A DNA stretch of 64,000 nt from Mesorhabditis belari (Eukaryota; Nematoda; Chromadorea; Rhabditida; Rhabditidae), in NCBI GenBank assembly GCA_958450365.1, contig CAUEEP010000904.1:372001-436000 (forward strand), given 5' to 3'. Below, one piece after another: positions 1 to 10,177 of the stretch. The notes beneath the pieces were generated by a model, which was given only the letters and a program-made list of their open reading frames with translations, made no database searches and was not told the DNA's origin. Position numbers and translations under genes: made by a program. Positions within the stretch are counted from its first letter, which is position 1. The number at the start of each line of letters is the position of its first letter.

Positions 1-268
1 GTTTGGTAAAGTTCTCGTTGTCTCCAGAAACTCTTGATAATGTTGATGTATTGTGATTAAAAGTTCAGTACTAAATTTTACAAGATAGCTCAGAGGCTGT
101 TCGGATTTGAAAATACCATTTTGATTTTGAAACATCCAAAAATATCTTAAATTGCTTCGATTATCCAAAGCCGATGTTTAAAACTGTTTCTTTATAACTC
201 GTGTTCGGATTAGACTGCTTCTCGACTTGACTGAAAATCTTGAAAGTTTAAGAAGAAGCGGCACTAAA

Positions 269-462
269 GGATGCGCCATAATTGTCGAAACAAGATAAAC
301 TTCTGATTTTAAAGCAGACAAGAGCAAAAAAAGACAAATTTTTAACTGAATAACATTTATTGTACATCAAAAATGATAAATCAACTATCAAATTCGAATC
401 GATCACCATTAGCATGCGAGCGGGCTCGCAGGCGTTTCAGAAAGACGTCAACTTTTTTGCAA
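269..462 (-). mobile_element. Tc1-like element, terminal fragment
   Basis: The stretch starting GATGCGCCATAATTGTCG is the reverse complement of the terminal region of the Tc1-like element at 50426-51011, including its AT-rich 3' part and the codons near the transposase end. Only one terminal inverted repeat is present. It abuts the outer edge of the first inverted-duplication arm, so it may mark a rearrangement breakpoint; that is inference. Confidence 0.6.
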
Positions 463-1253
463 ATCATTTTGCAAAAAAGGAATACCAGTATCGGAATCAG
501 CGTAAGATTCTGCGTCATTTAGCCACCTCAGCCTTGTGACCTTCGAGGTCGTGGAATGAGAAATCGGAGACCTTCGAGGTAGAAACGAGAAATGAGAAAT
601 CGGATTAGAAATGCGTTAGAATCAAATTCGGCCCGAAAAAAGCTGATATTGGATAATCTAGTAGATCGGAAACATTTCTACATTTTACAGTATAGACACA
701 TGTTGATCCAATGCTCACTCAGGAATGAACTATGTAGGTATCATGTTTTGACGGCTCTATTCAAAGCGATTCGGGATCTCTCTCTTTTCAACTATTATAA
801 ATAGTGAGCAAATAAAGGTTATCTAGACTCTTCAATCATTCAAAAATACAAAAACATTCAGCACTATCTATTGTAGCTGAACAATAAAGCTTCGAAAAAT
901 AAAAATATTTTCCGCTTTGATTCAAAATATTATAAAAGCACTTCCTCGACTCATCGAAACTCCATCAGATTTTTTCAATTGTTTGCTTGTATTTTGTATA
1001 TCTTTTCAGCTCGATAAATCTACATATATACATAGGCTAACTACTTTAAAACCACCAGAAACTCACAAGGGAGTGACACGAGCTCGAAGTTGAGAATCGT
1101 TTCATTACCAAGTGCATCTTATAGAATCGGCTATGCTGATTCTGAATCAGTAGAAATTAGCTGCAAACACTCACGCAATCGCAGGGAATCTGGCATAGAG
1201 AATTCCCTTACATTTCGGACTCTAATGGGGCCGCCACAAAGACACGTTTCAGC

Positions 1254-1336
1254 GACTTTGGTGGTCTAGCGGATACTGAGCTAGCCTACGGAACTTATGA
1301 AGATTTTTGGCTTGGGTTCGAATCTTCCCCAGGCTG
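1254..1336 (+). tRNA. tRNA-like relic (arm copy)
   Basis: An A-box-like GGTGGTCTAGCGG and a B-box-like GGGTTCGAATC lie at tRNA spacing, with CCTACGGA in the anticodon-loop position, suggesting an Arg-ACG ancestor. Stem pairing is poor and the 3' acceptor side is unclear, so it is probably dead. A second copy is at 30921-31006 on the other strand. Confidence 0.35.
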
Positions 1337-1998
1337 ACTTTTCTTGCTTTTTTTGATGTCTTTGCATTAAATATTTATGTTTTATGCACCCTTTTACAAC
1401 TTTTAAAGGGATGAAATTTATTTATAGAGTCATTATGGAGTTCATATACATTTTTCGAACTCTGGCACCAATGGTTCATGACTTTATTATCTCTGCCAAC
1501 AAAAAGCAGTGCTTTTTTTGCAGCAAAGTATTTTGTTTGTGCAAATTTTGCAATTTTGCATTGTTACTATATGAAAATCAATAAAGAACCTTATTCTTGC
1601 ATTTTGAAGTTCATCAGACTACGTTGAAATCGATTTTGAGAATTTGAGAAAAAAAAATTTTATGAAAACCGTTAGAAGTTGGAAAAGGCCTCATGAAGAG
1701 TCCAAAATTTAAGAAAACTTTCTATGCCAGATTTCTTGCGATTGCGTGGGTGTTTGCAGCTAGTTTTTACAGATTCAAAATCAGTATAGCCGATTCTATA
1801 AGATGCACTTGGTCACGAAGCGATTCTGAACCTGGTGTTATTCCCTTGTCAGCTAACAGGAGGGTTTGAGATGGAGCTGGGCGAGGTGCTTAGAAGAAAA
1901 GCGTTAGCTGAACACTCTAACTAGTTTAACTCTAACTTATTTGATTACGCTCGTTAACTTGTTAAACTTTTGACCTTTCAGGTCAAACTATTTCCAAA

Positions 1999-2677
1999 AT
2001 GTATCGTTCTCTCCTCCTCGTCTTCTCAGCATGCATTCTCAGCTCTGTCGCTCAAAAGGGAATCCTCGATGTCGGCAAAGATATCCAGAAAATCGTCGAT
2101 GAACTCTCAACCGATTATGGGGTGGTTGTGACGAACAATTGCTCGAATTCGATTTATCTGAAATGTGCCTCGGCCGATGATGCGATTACAGGCGATGGAT
2201 CAGATGATGACGACTGGTGGACACTTGACAGCGGAGATGTCACTTTCAGTCACTTTATTGACAAACCTGTTAAATATCGTCTAGACTCTCAGCTGGGGAT
2301 TCAAGGATAACGAGCAGGGGACAACGTGTTTCTGGTGTTACGCTAACAATAACGGTCAAGATGCACGCGATTCGGGCAATTGGTACATTCATCAGAATGT
2401 TTGGGGACACGGAAAGTGAGTCGTAAGGCTTAGGTTTAGGCTTAGGCTAGACGTTTAACAGAGCTCATCGGTGAGAACAGTTTAGTCTTAGAAATAATAA
2501 TGGGTAATCGATTTCAGCACCGGCTGCGACGGAGCGCCGGGAAATAACGGAGGTGTCGATGATAACGGGCTGACGGAATGGGAAGTGCGTGACGATGGAA
2601 TGTATTCGAATATGTGTGGCGAGTGTCAAGATGGAAGCGTTTTCGAGAAATACTCTGATTGGGGGCCATCGCCATAA
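1999..2677 (+). CDS. Secreted S1/SPH-like protein, copy 1
   Basis: A three-exon model, 1999-2238, 2285-2415 and 2518-2677, gives 176 aa in one closed frame. A signal peptide (about residues 1-19, ending SVAQ) is followed by a domain whose landmarks match the plant self-incompatibility S1 family (PF05938): VVVTNNCSNSIYLKCAS, then TLSWGFKDNEQGTTCFWC, then EWEVRDDGMY. The cysteines fall where the family has them. The product should be secreted; its role in an animal is unknown. Exon 3 adds a Gly/Asp-rich Cys segment. The partner copy at 29571-30251 has a normal donor GTAAGC for intron 1, while here the donor reads GTCACT, so this copy may splice poorly. The acceptor chosen for exon 2 (CTAG before ACTCTC) is the one that keeps frame and the conserved Trp. 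Family call is by motif reading only. Confidence 0.65.
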
Positions 2678-3152
2678 GTCTCGCACAAATAAAAATGTTT
2701 GCACAAAGTTTTCCCAAACAAATCAGCTTTAAATAAACTTTCTGGCATGTGCACTGATGGATTATAAACATCCACAAAACAGGCTACGTCGATACCCAAT
2801 AGAGAACATACTCAATAAAAACAAAAAACATTAGTTCACACTTGCTTTTTCAAATTTAAGGTACCTGGAGAGAAGATGAGAATTAAATTGCAAAAGAATA
2901 AGAGTTGCAGGGCAGTAATTCTCAATGGAGTCGTTATTCATGGAATTATGAACTTCACATCGATGAAACACTTCTCTTATAAGCTTTCCTTCGTCAAATT
3001 AATGAATTGACGAAAATCTTGCCACTTTACTGGTGTTTTATTTTGCCTAGATAATTTTTAAGCAATATTTTTATTGTTGTTCGAAATCAAGTTTAGAAAA
3101 GAGATAACAAGTTAAAGGATTAAAGAAGGATCAATGTTTTTACAGCTTTAAT

Positions 3153-4415
3153 TTAAATCCCTTTTTTCTCGGCACAAAATGGGACGTTTGGTGGGCATGG
3201 TGGTGGTCCTGGTGGACAAGAGCAGTTGGGAAGCGACCCGGTGCATGGGGGTGGGCAGCCGATTCTCACCTCTAAAAGAACAGTACACTATTTTCCGATT
3301 GTCAATTCTCAAAGGCTGTTTGTAGCTAGGGTAGAGTCTATTTTCAACTCTAATCAGGTTAAACTTTCATCTATTTTATGTATCGTAATCTCTATCTACT
3401 TTTTACCTTTTTTTGTCGGGCATACACAGGTGTTACCCAGGCACCGGCAACCTTCTGTTCTTGGACAATTCAAGATGGAACAAGTTCGTGGGGGCTTCTC
3501 TTCTAGAAATCCATTTTTAGCTGTTTAAATCTGAAGGAAGGCGGTTTAATTACCCCAAGGGTCGAAGTCGAATACCCACTAGCCTGGTTTCTTTACCCCA
3601 GTCTGCGGAAACGTTTTGATCAAGGGCAAGTAAAGGCTTAAGCAACAATGACAAGTAGATATTAGATAGACATGGTCTGACTAAGTCTTGGAAGATCAAA
3701 TCCTCCAAAACCATAATTCTGGAAACTCTGTCTACCTTTTTGTGCCGGGCATAAACAGGTGCCACTCTGACACCAGCAACCCAGTCTTCTTGGACAGTCG
3801 AGATCGGAACAAGTTCCTTTGAGCGCTTTTTCTGAAATTTCTTATTATATTCTTATTTTTTGGCATTTTGGCATATCGTGCCTCTACCTTAAACTTGCTA
3901 TTTACCTTTTTCTTCAGAACACACACACTGCCCGAATACGCATTTGCATTTTCTCGGACACTTCCGACAGTCAACGGTGAACTTCTTTTCTACAGATTCT
4001 GTAGATTGCTTTGAGTCAGTTAATGTAGATTTTTTAATTAGTCATTGAATGCCAAGATTGAGTATGCACTAAGTCTTATTCACATTTTTCTGCAGGGCAA
4101 GAACACCCAAATTTACACGTGCAACTTCTTGGGCAATTAGAGCAGAAAATGTTTGGGCAATTAGAGCAGCCGGTTGCTTCTCTTTCAAATTATTTTTTGA
4201 GTTAGTCATTCAAATATGAATTAGACATGTGCCAGAACACCAATTTTCGGCGTCGCTTCGTTCCTTTTTTGACCGAGTCGGTCGGGCAAAAGTCAGGGTC
4301 AAATGAACAAACCAAAAACATGTTTACATAGTATGCTACCTGGAGTACAGACGCAATCCGGCCAAACACCAATGCAATCATGTGGGCAATTGAACTTCAC
4401 ATCGGCGGATTGAGC
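3153..4415 (-). CDS. Cysteine-rich modular protein, one module per exon
   Basis: Six short minus-strand exons each encode one Cys module: 4340-4415, 4084-4179, 3906-3998, 3736-3831, 3407-3502 and a terminal 3153-3271 with stop. The introns between them are phase 1, and internal exons are 93 or 96 nt, typically starting AA after the junction G and ending AAA-G. Core pattern: C-x(2-4)-C-P-R-x(1-3)-C-x-C-x4-C-x-C. The last module is Pro-rich and ends KKGI. Exon 2 ends AAAAT, not AAAG, so joining it to exon 3 makes TAA; skipping it keeps the frame open. The 5' end with a signal peptide was not found and may be displaced by the element at 4441-5016. A broken copy of the first module survives at 29208-29281. 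Family not recognised; small disulfide-rich or metal-binding protein is a guess. It converges on the S1-like gene. Confidence 0.6.
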
Positions 4416-4440
4416 TAAACGGTCACTTTCGGGTAACAAG

Positions 4441-5016
4441 GTGAGTGAAAAGTTCTGTCCGCATTAATGGACGTGTCTTTATAACAAAACTCCGTCGAAA
4501 TAGAGCAAAATAGGGCTCAAATTTAAGAAATTAGACTATTTTTGCCTTTTATCTATGTTTGTTTTAAAGAGAAATTTGTTTTTTGAAGCCCATTTTTAAT
4601 GTTTTTTTTTCAATTGAGTTTTACGCAACTCCCCTGAACTCGCGCGATTTTTAAGCTCAACTAACATTGTTTGAAGCTCTCAAAGTCGATAATTTCAATA
4701 GGAATCTAACTATGTAAAGTATGGTTTTAAACAAAAATGATTCTTCTTTCAGATAGGTTATCAAAATTTGCTTTTAATGAAACGAAAACTGGTTTAGAGA
4801 ACGAATTGTAGAAACTTGACAAGCGGCCAAACTGAAAAATGGTATTGGATCACAGGAAATAATACTAAAAAAGCTTTTGAAACTAGACTTTTCATATCTC
4901 CAGGTTTCTATGGTTGACGTAGAGTAAAAATTGACCATTAAAATTTGAAACACTTTAAGCTTTTACAAGTTTTATTATAGAGACAAATCTACTAATGCGG
5001 ACAGAACTTTTCAGCC
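4441..5016. mobile_element. MITE-like element with TIR starting GTGAGTGAAAAGTTC
   Basis: GTGAGTGAAAAGTTCTGTCC at the left and its near reverse complement (TAATGCGGACAGAACTTTTC) at the right bound about 575 bp without a transposase. One end of the same element is also present in the right duplication arm near 29140-29185. It lies directly upstream of the first visible Cys-module exon. Confidence 0.5.
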
Positions 5017-5394
5017 AACTTTTCAGCCACCAGGCGAGACCAGACAAGCTCTACAAGACTTTAACAAGTTAGGACTTTTCCCAAAACATATACTTTGACA
5101 AAAGAGTCCGAACCAAACCTTAATGTGGCTAGTAGACTTGCTTAACGGTTTACAGTTAAGAGTTAGCCGGTAACTAACGGTGATTAAGGATAAACGGTAA
5201 ACGGAAACGGTAAAATTCTTAACAACTGAACAACATCAATACTGTTTATTTTGTATCAAAGTTTTTTTTGCTACATAAAATGGGTTAATATATCATCTTC
5301 AAAGTTTTTCTTAAGAAAGCAACAATTTGATAATGGCTAGTTTCAAAGCCTGGTACCGTTAGTGGCCATTACCGTTCCTCTACCGTTAAGCAAT
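5017..5394. other. No gene seen
   Basis: AT-rich sequence with short imperfect repeats of AACGGTAA type around 5150-5220. No splice-bounded exon, tRNA-like sequence or terminal repeat could be recognised. Confidence 0.4.
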
Positions 5395-5705
5395 GCTAGT
5401 GGTTACTTTGAAATTCTAGTGGAAATTAGTGGAGATTCTAGTGGAGATTCTAGTGGAGATTCTAGTGGAGATTCTAGTGGAAATTCTAGTGGCAGTCCTA
5501 GTGACAATTCTAGTGGAAATTCTAGTAGCAATTCTAGTGGTAATTCCGTAGCAATTCTAGTGGTAATTCTAGTGGCAATCCTCTTGGCAATTCTAGGGGT
5601 AATCCTAGTGGCAATTCTAGTGGAAATTCTAGTGGAAATTAGTGGCAATTCTAGTGGCAGTCCTAGCGACAATTCTAGTGGCAATTCTAGTGGTAATTCT
5701 ACTGG
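5395..5705. repeat. 12-bp minisatellite (ATTCTAGTGGAA family)
   Basis: About 25 degenerate copies of a 12-bp unit, with variants GGAGATTCTAGT, GGCAATTCTAGT and GGTAATCCTAGT. The array is open in several frames and gives spurious Ser-Ser-Gly-Asn-like ORFs on both strands. The unit extends a CTAGTGG motif already present just upstream. No evidence that it is translated. Confidence 0.85.
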
Positions 5706-6730
5706 CTTCCTTGCCTCTACTTTGAAAATAATGCTTACCACTTATGCCCATGAAGAGAATAAACAAAGCTAAAAGGCAGAAATGGTTGAGATGCATTTTA
5801 CCTTACTGTTTGCGGTAAATGATCGTTACTGACTTCAGATAGATGTTCACTTAGTTGTCTCTTATATAATGGTGCTAGCAAATATCAACTCAAAAACAAG
5901 ATAAGCAAATTTAGGCTAAAAATTCATATCTAACCTGTTTCTTGATCCCTCTCGCTTCACATGACATCAACAAAATTGTGTTTATTTGTGTTTCTTAGTT
6001 TTTATCTAAAAACTCTGATTCAATTTCATCCCTATCAGCTAAAAGAACTCTTTCCGTTTTATTGCCAAAAGCTCTCATTACTGTAAAATTTTTTTAGCGA
6101 AAACAAAAACAAGACGCCTACCTTGTTATCACTTTTTTTTAAACCCGAAAAGAAAGCTTTGCAAAGCGTTGATTCTTTGCAAAGCGTTGACTGATTGCAA
6201 AGAGTTGATTCTTTGCAAAGCGTTGATTCTTTGCAAAGAGTTGAATCGATTAAACTTAGAACAAACGTATATTACCTACTAAACTAAAGGACTACTAAAT
6301 TAACTTTCCCGAATGATCAGACATGTGCTTTTGAATTTTCAAGCCATCAGCCATTGAGCCGTTGAGCCATTGCGCTGATTGTGAGCTATCAAATTTTGTT
6401 GGACTTCTTCATTGAACAATAAACAGTACAATATTCTTTACAAATCATAAGATTTGTCGAGTGGAAGAAAGGAAAATCCTCGGAATAAACTTAAAACTAA
6501 AAAGAAACCCAAACTAAAAATGCTGTCATGCTAAAAATGCTAAAAAAAAACGAATTCCAGGAGATGAGATTCTGGCTCGATGAGATTCTGGCTCGATGAG
6601 ATTCTGGCTCGATTTGATTCAAGAAAACTCCTCGGAAAGCCACAACTACCCTGGTTATCGAACTACCTTGGTTATTGATTAGTTGGACAACTTTCAGATA
6701 GCCAAATCGAAACTACGGTACTCCATTCAA
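5706..6730. repeat. Intergenic DNA with two short tandem repeats
   Basis: Mostly unassigned AT-rich DNA. At 6162-6244 a unit GCAAAGCGTTGATTCTTT occurs about five times with small changes. At 6562-6612 GAGATTCTGGCTCGAT occurs three times. No gene is supported. Confidence 0.6.
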
Positions 6731-7132
6731 TGACATACTCTGGCGTCGGTTATTCTAATCGTAAACTTTCTCTTATCTTTTCATCCCACCAAAAGAATAA
6801 GAGAGATTCTGGCAAACAGATTCTGTTTTGCTCGGTGCCAACTTTTGCTTTCTTTTGTTTTTCTCTTCTTTTCATGACCTTCAACCAGTGTTCCTCTACT
6901 TGTTTTCACTTCTTTTGTATCACGTCATACAATGGAAATTAGTCGAAACAGGGTTTTCCCCTTTCATTTCAACCGGAAATCTTAAAAAAGAGATCTCCCG
7001 TTTATCCTAATTCTATTTTACATCTCAAAACAAGTTGAACGCTCAGTGTAAAAAGGCTCTAATCTAGAGGCGATCATGGCATTCGATCATGAAAATGCTT
7101 TCCCAGTTTTCCTTTTTTCTCGTTGTGATGGT

Positions 7133-7714
7133 TCAAGAAATGGGAAAACCGGCTGTTCTGAAAAGCAGAGCACCAAGAATTTTTCGATGGTAGGTCTCAA
7201 TCGAACCAACTTTCATCCAAGTCGATCCTCTCCAGTGCAGCTCGAGTTTGTTTTGAAACTTGGCGATGATCTTCGTATCAGGATGAACTCGGTTTAGCAA
7301 AACGAATGGCTTGCATTGGAGTCCGTCTTCTCGAGCCGTTAACATGACAGTGATTCACATTTTGTCGTATCCTGTTGAGAGAACTGCCATTCCTTTGGAT
7401 CCTTTGTTGGCGATTGTCAAACTGTTCGACTGGTCAAAGAAAACTCCGGTCTCGTCAAAAATCGATGCGTAATTGTTCTTCTTGCGCATCTCCTCCATGT
7501 AAAGGATGTACTCGCTCGTTTTGCATGCATGCAGTTGTGCAGTTGTGAAACTTTTTTGGCATGCAGTTGTGAGACAATGGGTCGAAAAATGTCTTGCCAA
7601 AAAATTGTTCAGCCAACCAATCGAAGCAGAGAAATCAGAAATCTTTCCACACCCTCCATTTCCACTGCTTGTGATATAACCGAGTTGCAGCGCCGACCAA
7701 TTCGAGAAGTCCAT
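7133..7714 (-). pseudogene. pogo/Tigger-type DDE_1 transposase fragment
   Basis: On the minus strand the protein carries DETGVFFDQSNSLTI, KGSKGMAVLSTGYDKM and ITVMLTAREDGLQ, then PFVLLNR and LHWRGSTWM. This is the order seen in pogo/CENP-B-like DDE_1 transposases, with part of the CENP-B HTH (SIGWLNNFLARH) before it. DETG holds the first catalytic Asp. One TGA at 7352-7354 sits where CGA (Arg) would fit, a single C-to-T nonsense change. The second catalytic Asp region and both element ends are missing. It lies just left of a piggyBac element. Confidence 0.7.
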
Positions 7715-7824
7715 ATCTGTGCCGTCCCTGAAAAGTGTTTGATTTTCAAAAGTCGACCTAAAACCTGACTCTCTTCAATTACTGGGTGAATCGGGTGACT
7801 CCGACTACGATTACGGTTACCTAA

Positions 7825-8568
7825 CCCATTCGAAACCGCAGCGTTTTTTCTTTTTTTTCGTCTACGGACCAAGCCTTTTTTTGACATTTTTGACTCCGAA
7901 GCAGTTTATTTATGGTTGGAAAGATGTAAGAGAGTCTCCTACACCATTTATTTTTGATGAAGAACGACTTGGATTTGACTTCAGTACTTTTCAAGATTCT
8001 ATCGATTATTGTTCTGATTTTATCGACGACAGATTAATCAATATTTTAGTAGGCGAATCTAATAAACATGGAAAAAGGAAAACAAACTGGCAGGATTTCG
8101 ATGCAAAATCTTTCAAGCTCTTCCTGGCTCTGTATCTTCAAATGGGAATCGTCAAATTACCGAGGATTCGTGACTACTGGAGTAGCAGGCCTGGATTAGG
8201 AGGATTTTCCCACATGTCCCACATTATGTCAAGAACAAAATTTGAATCTATTCTTCGAAACCTGCGTTTTTGTGATAATGAACTGGATCCTGCAGGAGAT
8301 TGGCTTTATAAGATTAGAGCTATTATGGAACATTTCAATGCAAAACCAGAGACTGCATTGATTCCGGGTAAATATGAAACATCTTTTTTGCCCATGTAAC
8401 TTGTAGTTCTGCTACAATTGGAATATACATGTAATGCTGAAAAACAGCAAAAAAAAACCAATTAATTGAATGAAAATAGCTCAATTAGCGCTGCAGCGAA
8501 TAGTCGCTGCAGCGGTCCGTTCCTGAGTTTTTGTTGCAGCGATTATTCGCTGCAGAAGTTTCGATGGG
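7825..8568 (+). mobile_element. piggyBac-like deletion derivative, copy 1
   Basis: The element starts CCCATTCGAAACC (target CTAA, a mutated TTAA) and ends GTTTCGATGGG followed by TTAA. Subterminal GCTGCAGCG palindromes lie near both ends. An ORF at 7881-8399 encodes the N-terminal part of a piggyBac transposase (DDE_Tnp_1_7), including WQDFDAKSFKLFLALYLQMG and LRNLRFCDNELDPAGDW. It stops at YETSFLPM before the catalytic region. Relative to the copy at 51365-52344 the acidic N terminus is deleted. It is non-autonomous. Confidence 0.8.
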
Positions 8569-8917
8569 TTAAAAAGAATCGGGTGACTTAATTAAAACCG
8601 GATGACATAAAAAAGATTGAAACTTTGGATACTTAGAACCATTTATTGTAAGTTTTTATATAAAGATCCAATTCAAGGATCATCCAATTCAGCAGGAGGT
8701 CAAACCTTCAACGCTTAAAATTCTTGACAGCTTACAGTCATTGAGCTACACTAAATGTGAGTATGCCCGTTGCATTTAGTATTCAGCATTTAGTATTCAA
8801 TAAATTGAAAACACTTCCCATTTCCCTCCCTCTCTTTCCCTGCAATGATGGCGTAAATCCCCTACTAATTGCCAAAAGTGCTTTTGATTTGCTTTTCCAT
8901 TTTTTTTTCATTTTCCA
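8569..8917. other. No gene seen
   Basis: AT-rich DNA between the piggyBac element and a possible secreted-protein exon. It contains a short repeated GCATTTAGTATTCA near 8772-8800. Nothing else could be recognised. Confidence 0.4.
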
Positions 8918-9069
8918 ATGACCAAGTATTCTTTCCCTAACTTTTTTCTATTTTTACTTTTACTGATTTCTTTGATACCCGATATCTTTGCTGATCACTG
9001 TGAGCTGTGTAAGGTTGGTAAGAAGATTTCCTACAACAAAATGCTATACGAGTATAAGAAAGGAGCTTA
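8918..9069 (+). CDS. Possible first exon of a secreted protein, interrupted by MITE
   Basis: ATG is followed by a strong hydrophobic signal segment (FFLFLLLLISLIPDIFA) and then DHCELCKVGKKISYNK, which contains a C-x2-C pair. The frame then runs into the MITE beginning at 9070 and a mariner behind it, so the rest of the gene is either broken or begins after 10177, where no continuation was recognised. Family unknown. It could be chance, but the signal peptide is convincing. Confidence 0.35.
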
Positions 9070-9583
9070 TACCGTATTCTCTCTAATAGTAGTGCGCACT
9101 ACTATTTTTTCAACCCCCTCCTGGACCGCAATACTATTAGAGAGTGCACTGCTATTAAAGAGTTTTATCATTTACCAAAGTAAGACAGATATAAGATTTT
9201 GTTCCAAAAATTCTTGCAATTCTTTCACGGGCTCCTTTGGCTCCTTTTGACATACAGTTGCCGGCGAGTTGACAATTTGTGTCTTGACAAACAACAAAAA
9301 GATGTTTTTGCACTTTGCACAACAATTTTAGATTTTTTGCTAACTTTTTCATGTGAAGAATAGTTAATAAATGAATAAAAAAAGCCTCACTTTTACTTGC
9401 TTGAATAGCTTTAGAATGTCACATAAATATAAAGTCAACAAGGTTTAGATGAAAAAGAAGCACCAGAAATTCAAATTTTCCAGGGTGCACTACTATTTTT
9501 TCAACCCCCTCTCGGACCGCAATACTATTAGAGAGTGCACTGCTATTAAAGAAAAAAGCACTACTATTAGAGAGAATACGGTA
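9070..9583. mobile_element. Long MITE, ACCGTATTYTCTCTAATAGTAGTG family
   Basis: The left end TACCGTATTCTCTCTAATAG is mirrored by CTATTAGAGAGAATACGGTA at the right. An internal block with GCACTACTATTTTTTCAACC is present twice, near 9095 and 9486. Shorter relatives occur at 26618-26832 and 39791-40013. It disrupts the reading frame of the possible secreted-protein exon. Confidence 0.75.
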
Positions 9584-9585
9584 TA

Positions 9586-10177
9586 TTAGGTGTGTGAAAA
9601 AGTAATCCACGTTTTTTATTTTTATTTCCTTTAAATAAATATATCTAAACAATTTTTAATTTTTTGTTAACGATATATATATCGTTTAAAAGCTTATTTT
9701 TTCCTCTTTCGAATGATATATTTATTTTGTTAAAAGGACGACAATAAACTACTTTCGTTTTAGTTTGAAAATGGTATACACATGTATCGTTATTCGGTCA
9801 AATTTGCTTTATGAGTTCAAAAATGGGTTGAAAGCTGCGGAGGCTGCACGTCAAATTCGGAATGCGTTTGGCGAAGACGCCGTTACTGATGATACCGCTA
9901 GGTTTTGGTTCCGACGATTCAAAGGTGGTAATGAAAGCCTAGAAGATGAACCAGGTGGCGGTCGCCCTGAGACCTGTTCTGATGACCAAATAAGACGCTG
10001 TCTTCTCGAAAACCCTCGTTCAACCTCTTCAGAAATAGGCCTTACATTAAATTGTGATGGGTCAACCATAAGGAAGCGCTTGAATGCCATGAATTTTATC
10101 AAAAAGTTGGACAAATGGATACCGCATGAATTGAGCGTTAAACGTTAAAAACGTGGATTACTTTTTCACACACCTAA
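9586..10177 (+). mobile_element. mariner deletion derivative with N-terminal transposase
   Basis: TIRs TTAGGTGTGTGAAAAAGTAA and its exact complement, flanked by TA, bound 592 bp. The ORF 9765-10148 (127 aa) holds the two HTH domains of a mariner transposase: LYEFKNGLKAAEAARQIRNA with FWFRRFKGGNESLEDE, then TSSEIGLTLNCDGSTIRKRL. It ends IPHELSVKR at the internal deletion, with no DD34D domain. It is not autonomous but can still encode a DNA-binding half. Confidence 0.85.

Larger units (their letters stand above)
464..2925. repeat. Inverted duplication 1, left arm
   Basis: This segment reappears in reverse complement at about 29300-31800, collinear throughout, with small indels and scattered substitutions. 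A second matching piece, 4320-4540, pairs with 29083-29300; the 1.4 kb between them in the left arm is missing from the right arm. The arms carry the S1-like genes, a tRNA-like relic and shared non-coding DNA. Confidence 0.85.

Noticed and set aside
5362..5772. Ser/Gly/Asn-rich secreted-like protein
   Set aside because: The whole frame is a 12-bp minisatellite.
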